Assembly (NCBI GenBank): GCA_000697355.1
Contig: JNEN01001232.1
Span: 238,117-302,116 of the forward strand
DNA length: 64,000 nt
DNA from: Syncephalastrum monosporum B8922
Lineage: Eukaryota > Mucoromycota > Mucoromycetes > Mucorales > Syncephalastraceae
Direction of reading: 5' to 3'
The notes beneath the pieces are model-generated. The model had not been told where the DNA came from. It saw only the letters and a program-made list of their open reading frames with translations, and searched no databases. Made by a program: the position numbers and the translations under genes. Position 1 is the first letter of the stretch. Each line of letters begins with the position of its first letter. This document shows, piece by piece, positions 60,737 to 64,000 of the stretch.

Positions 60737-61111
60737 ATGGCCAAAAAAATGATTATAGATAAAGATTTTAAAGAAGAATTGGAGAAATCCATCAATAACC
60801 TAGTTGCTAGAAGGTGGTACTTTATGAACATGGAATGGCCAATGATAGCTAATAGAATTAATCATAGAAGTGTTATAAAAGATTTAAAAAATAATAGTAT
60901 TAGATTCATCAAAAATTATTTATTAGAAAAATTAGGTTATACAGCAGTATTTTATTTCATTGTAGTTTTATATGGTAATAAAGAATATCCTGGACCTTAT
61001 CATGAAATAGATAAAGCTTTAGTACTTTTATATCACATAGTTTCAGGTGAAAATGGAGTTGATATGGATAAATTTTTACCGTATAGTTCATTTGGTGAGA
61101 AGGTATTATAG
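60737..61111 (+). CDS. Unrecognised protein of A+T-rich island (ORF A)
   Basis: 124 aa from an ATG in a good A-rich context. The start is basic (MAKKMIIDKDFKEEL); Trp-containing segments (RRWYFMNMEWPMIAN) and a Gly/Pro-rich part (YGNKEYPGPYHEIDKAL, YHIVSGENGVDMDKFLPYSS) follow. The regular mixture of hydrophobic and charged residues, single Trp/Pro/Gly placements and strict A/T-ending codons look like a real protein. A donor-like GTGAGA at the end (about 61095) leaves open that the frame continues after an intron. It recalls N-terminal parts of transposase-like proteins, but this is only an impression and no function is claimed. Confidence 0.45.
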   Translation: MAKKMIIDKDFKEELEKSINNLVARRWYFMNMEWPMIANRINHRSVIKDLKNNSIRFIKNYLLEKLGYTAVFYFIVVLYGNKEYPGPYHEIDKALVLLYHIVSGENGVDMDKFLPYSSFGEKVL

Positions 61112-61242
61112 GTGACAAGATAAATTAAGTATAATTTATATAATTTACAAATTTTTATTTTAAAACCTTAAACAAAATAATATATTTTGAAACTTTTTCA
61201 ATATTTTAATTAAATTATATTTTTGAACATTTTGAAACTTTT

Positions 61243-61554
61243 TTACAAATCCTCTGACATAGCAGAAGACTTAGTATTTCTAGATTTATTATTATTTAAG
61301 TCTTTAGTATTAATTTTTAATTTATTCTTATTTTTCTTATTTTTATTTTTAGATGATACAGTATTATATTCATCTATCATAAACTTATATTCGTATTTAA
61401 TTTTGTTACATTTTAATGTATATATAATAACATTGTTTTTACATTTCTTAATATTAAACTCCTTTATATTAAAATTATCACTATTTATTATTAGGTCTAT
61501 TATAAAACTTTTTCTAATACTATTTCGAAAATCTATATCTTCAAATGGATTCAT
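61243..61554 (-). CDS. Unrecognised Lys/Asn-rich protein of A+T-rich island (ORF B)
   Basis: 103 aa on minus. The first 65 residues (starting MNPFEDIDFRNSIRKSF) alternate hydrophobic and charged residues like a folded domain. The tail is a Lys/Asn-rich run (SSKNKNKKNKNKLK). The plus-strand frame over the same bases is Leu/Phe-rich, as expected for an antisense shadow. No family was recognised. Confidence 0.35.
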   Translation of the reverse strand: MNPFEDIDFRNSIRKSFIIDLIINSDNFNIKEFNIKKCKNNVIIYTLKCNKIKYEYKFMIDEYNTVSSKNKNKKNKNKLKINTKDLNNNKSRNTKSSAMSEDL

Positions 61555-61889
61555 AATTTTTTTAATATTACTTAATTCTAAAATATAAGCTTATTCATGC
61601 TATAGTAGTTTATACTAAAATGAGATATACTAATAATCATATTATAATACTATGAATCAAAGGAATATATGAACAGAAACTAGTAAATATATTAAAATTT
61701 GTCAAATTAGGACATTATATTGTAAATTCTTATAGTTCAATAAATTAGAATGATATTTGATAATAATGATGAGTATTATAGAAATATTTCATTAATTTAT
61801 AAATCTATTTGAGAAAAAAAAACGGATTTTTTAATCTGTCTTTTCAAAATGTTATAATTTATATTAAGATCAAGTTCACTTTATATTTT

Positions 61890-62201
61890 CTATTCTTCAG
61901 TAAAAATTATTATATTATAGTCTACAAAATCATCCAATAAAAAGACTATATCATAATCAACTAAGTAAAATCTATAAACTTCATCAAGAATTATATAATC
62001 TTCTAGTTTATCTATAAAATCATCAAAAGTTTCATTAAATACCTTGTCTTTTAAAATTTCATTATAAATATTCTTTATTTTTTTATATTTTTTATTTAGA
62101 TTTACTTTATAAATTCTATTTCGTTCAAGTGTATATTTGTAAAATTCTTCTTTATATAATACTAAACTTAAGAAAAACTTCTTCATGTCATCACTATTCA
62201 T
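61890..62201 (-). CDS. Unrecognised acidic protein of A+T-rich island (ORF C)
   Basis: 103 aa on minus. A Tyr/Lys-rich first half (starting MNSDDMKKFFLSLVLYKEEF) and a strongly acidic second half (FDDFIDKLEDYIILDEVYR and following Asp/Glu-rich residues) suggest helical structure. No family was recognised. It has the same strand and codon bias as ORF B, so the two may belong to one element. Confidence 0.35.
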   Translation of the reverse strand: MNSDDMKKFFLSLVLYKEEFYKYTLERNRIYKVNLNKKYKKIKNIYNEILKDKVFNETFDDFIDKLEDYIILDEVYRFYLVDYDIVFLLDDFVDYNIIIFTEE

Positions 62202-62721
62202 ATTTGATTTATAATTTATTTAATTATATATTTTTTATCCATATAACATTCAATTTTTTTCAATAAGAACTATTAAATTAGTATTATTATAATATTATAG
62301 AAAGGTAAAGTTCTTTATTACATGAAAACGGATTTATAAATCCTACTCTATAGTTACATTAACTTTTCCATAATAGTATTATCTACAATAATTTCTAATA
62401 TAATAAATTGTTTTGTCATTATTTAGTTAAATATTTTCAATTATTGTAGAAACCATATTCCTATTAGACAATCTACACTTGATATAACATATTAATATTT
62501 GGACTTATAGTTAGTTTTCATAGGTTTTTTTGCATAAAGGAAGCATATTGATTTCATTGTAAAATAATAATAATTATCAAAAATATAAAAATAATCAAAA
62601 AATATAAAATTAAATAACTTTTTAATAAAAATAAAAATCAATTTTTTTATCTAAAGTATGCATGTAAATTAGTTTGTGTAACAATATGCAGGAGTTAGTT
62701 ATTTTTAAAATTTTATAAGAA

Positions 62722-63435
62722 TTGAAGTTTTTTCGAAAAATTCTTTGTCAGTTATCTTACCCTTTTACCGAAAAGCACAAAGAGAGACGACTTACTTTCG
62801 CCAAGAAGCACAAGTCCTGGACCATTGAGGACTGGAAGAAGGTCTTGTGGACCGACGAAGCCAGCTTCGAAAAAGGGAAAAAATCAGGGCAAGTACGCGT
62901 CTGGCGTACGAAGGACGAGGCCGACCTCAGCGAGTGCCTCGCACCCACGTTCAAGAGCGACAGGACAACGGTGATGGTCTGGGGTGGGATCACCCACGGC
63001 AAGAAGACGGAGCTCGGCGTCTTCGAGAAGGAAGGTCGCCGAACCAAGAGCACGGCGGTGGACTTCGTGAATCAGATCTACGAAGGTCCATTGAAGCGCT
63101 TCTTGGACAGCTGCCCTAGTTTCCTGCTCATGGAGGATGGTGCGCCCATACACCGTAGCAACGCACCGAAAAAGTGGCTGGAAGAGCATGGGATTGTCAA
63201 GATAGACTGGCCTGCACAATCGCCAGATCTCAATCCCATTGAAAATTTGTGGAGGCGGATGAAGCAAGAAGTGCAGAAGGCACACCAGCCAGCCATGACT
63301 CATGAGGCTTTCACAAAGTCTATCATGGATGCGTGGGAGTCTCTTGACGAGCTGGACTGGAACAAGCTCATCGAGAGCATGCCAGATCGCATTGATGCTG
63401 TCATTAGGGCGAAAGGGGGCAGTACGAGGTGGTAG
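62722..63435 (+). pseudogene. Tc1-type (DD34E) transposase, N-terminally truncated
   Basis: The open frame covers 237 codons, opening with a non-ATG codon in A+T-rich DNA; clear homology starts at about 62755 (YPFTEKHKERRLTFAKKH). The catalytic domain is complete: Asp in WTDEASFE, Asp in LLMEDGAPIHRS and Glu in SPDLNPIENLWRRMK, with 34 residues between the last two. The paired helix-turn-helix DNA-binding region that should precede it (about 110-120 aa) is absent, so the protein could not bind its ends and is non-functional. Composition changes abruptly at the break. Confidence 0.9.
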
Positions 63436-64000
63436 AGCTCTTCTGCTTCTCCATAGACCCCAATAAACTCCACCTATCTACCTCAAATTCATACATAATA
63501 TAATATGCCATCGTGGCTACAGAGAGGTGTTTATTATATCTCTATAGCATTAACAGCTGTGGAGAAACTGTAGTTGAAAGATAGTCTGTTGAGTGATGAA
63601 AGAGACGGAATTTCAAAAATGGGGACTTTTTTTTCATAACTGACTGTACTGTAGGTACACTTCACTTCTTTCCTCTCTTTCCGTTGTTTTCATTTATTTC
63701 TTCCCTTCATTTATTCCTCTTGTGTTTAGATTGTTCATTAATTAACCTTGTCCATCATCGTCGAGTTCCTCATGAGTTTGAGAGAATAACGATTAACTCG
63801 TACGATGATGAGGCCGTGACCAAAGGTATAAAAGCAGAGAGCAACGTTTCATGTTGAATATAATTTAAATTAATTGTTAATATTTCTCAAGATTATCTAT
63901 ATATATTCTAGCTAAACTTTTAAAATATTAAAAGAAAATAATAATTATTTTTCAAATAACAATTATTTTGGAATATCATTCATTTATTTAATTGGTTGAA
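63436..64000. other. Downstream flank, ending A+T-rich
   Basis: No gene seen. It contains the candidate transposon end and, from about 63850, a second very A+T-rich stretch running off the window. Confidence 0.5.
63611..63646. repeat. Candidate right terminal inverted repeat of the Tc1 element
   Basis: Read inward on minus it starts CAGTCAGTTATGAAAAAAAA and is followed outward by TA, the expected Tc1 target dinucleotide. Its left partner was not found in the window, so this is a candidate by position and form only. Confidence 0.5.

Larger units (their letters stand above)
60480..62750. other. Extremely A+T-rich island with three ORFs
   Basis: By eye roughly four fifths A+T, against near-even composition in the genes to the left and in the transposase to the right. 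It carries three non-overlapping frames over 100 codons with Lys/Ile/Asn/Asp-rich products, which is unlikely in random DNA so rich in TAA and TAG. The right boundary is abrupt at about 62750, inside the truncated transposase frame. No terminal inverted repeat was confirmed. Origin is unknown: candidates are an A+T-rich transposon, DNA from a bacterial endosymbiont or virus, a mitochondrial or plasmid insertion, or an assembly join. Confidence 0.75.
62722..63646 (+). mobile_element. 5'-truncated Tc1-type DNA transposon
   Basis: It comprises the transposase frame and a candidate right terminal inverted repeat. The left terminus and N-terminal half of the transposase are missing and replaced by the A+T-rich island. 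Confidence 0.7.

Noticed and set aside
61223..61588. 121-codon plus-strand ORF in the A+T-rich island
   Set aside because: Leu/Phe/Ile-only composition is typical of the antisense of a Lys/Asn-rich frame; the minus ORF B is the better reading.
60480..62750. RIP-type C-to-T mutation as the cause of the A+T-rich island
   Set aside because: RIP would fill frames with stops and is not established for Mucoromycota; here long open frames persist, so a foreign or specialised origin fits better.

Overview
The window looks like nuclear DNA of a filamentous fungus, most likely an early-diverging lineage such as Mucoromycota (inference). Almost every gene is cut by many short introns (about 50-100 bp) with GTAAGT-like donors and CAG/TAG acceptors. 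Coding sequence is rich in CAG/CAA and Ser/Pro runs, while intergenic DNA carries poly-T, poly-A and CT/GT microsatellites. The gene set is eukaryotic and fungal: a Gin4/Hsl1-type kinase, BUB3, SET1, DNA polymerase delta small subunit, and GPI-anchored Cys-rich wall proteins. Gene models below were joined by hand from reading frames and splice signals; each closes in a single frame, but none has transcript support.

Layout. 1.2-4.8 kb: septin-type Ser/Thr kinase with a C-terminal KA1 domain. 4.8-10.1 kb: gene-poor. 10.1-12.2 kb: FYR-domain nuclear protein. 13.1-14.7 kb: orphan coiled-coil protein on minus. 15.6-21.5 kb: dense cluster of DcpS scavenger decapping enzyme, BUB3, an EngB-type GTPase (minus) and a BRAP2/ETP1 RING-UBP E3, with intergenic gaps of only 75-125 bp. 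22.2-24.9 kb: SIKE/FGFR1OP2-like coiled-coil protein and a short CLASP_N/TOG protein. 25.2-29.7 kb: divergent DHHC palmitoyltransferase and POLD2. 29.7-37.5 kb: mostly gene-poor, with an orphan CAAX-box protein and a Cys-rich GPI-type protein. 37.5-41.4 kb: NCLX-like Na+/Ca2+ exchanger. 42.3-46.5 kb: small GPI protein and an EDEM3-like mannosidase with a PA domain. 47.5-55.2 kb: STK32/YANK kinase, IAH1-type SGNH esterase and SET1. 55.8-56.5 kb: small PY-motif membrane protein.

From 56.9 kb to the end the window becomes a mobile-element zone. It holds an LTR-leader-gag-LTR remnant, an antisense Ty3/gypsy integrase fragment, an abrupt and extremely A+T-rich island of about 2.2 kb with three lysine/isoleucine/asparagine-rich ORFs, and a 5'-truncated Tc1-type DD34E transposase. 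The last 150 bp are A+T-rich again.

The strongest leads are the A+T-rich foreign-looking island, three tiny internal exons of 12-15 nt (two of which hold catalytic-site residues, in the DHHC transferase and the SGNH esterase), two GC-AG introns in one gene, and several lipid-modification signals (CAAX with extra cysteines, MGNVCC, GPI signals) sharing the window with a palmitoyltransferase. The genes do not form a pathway; they look like ordinary housekeeping neighbours.
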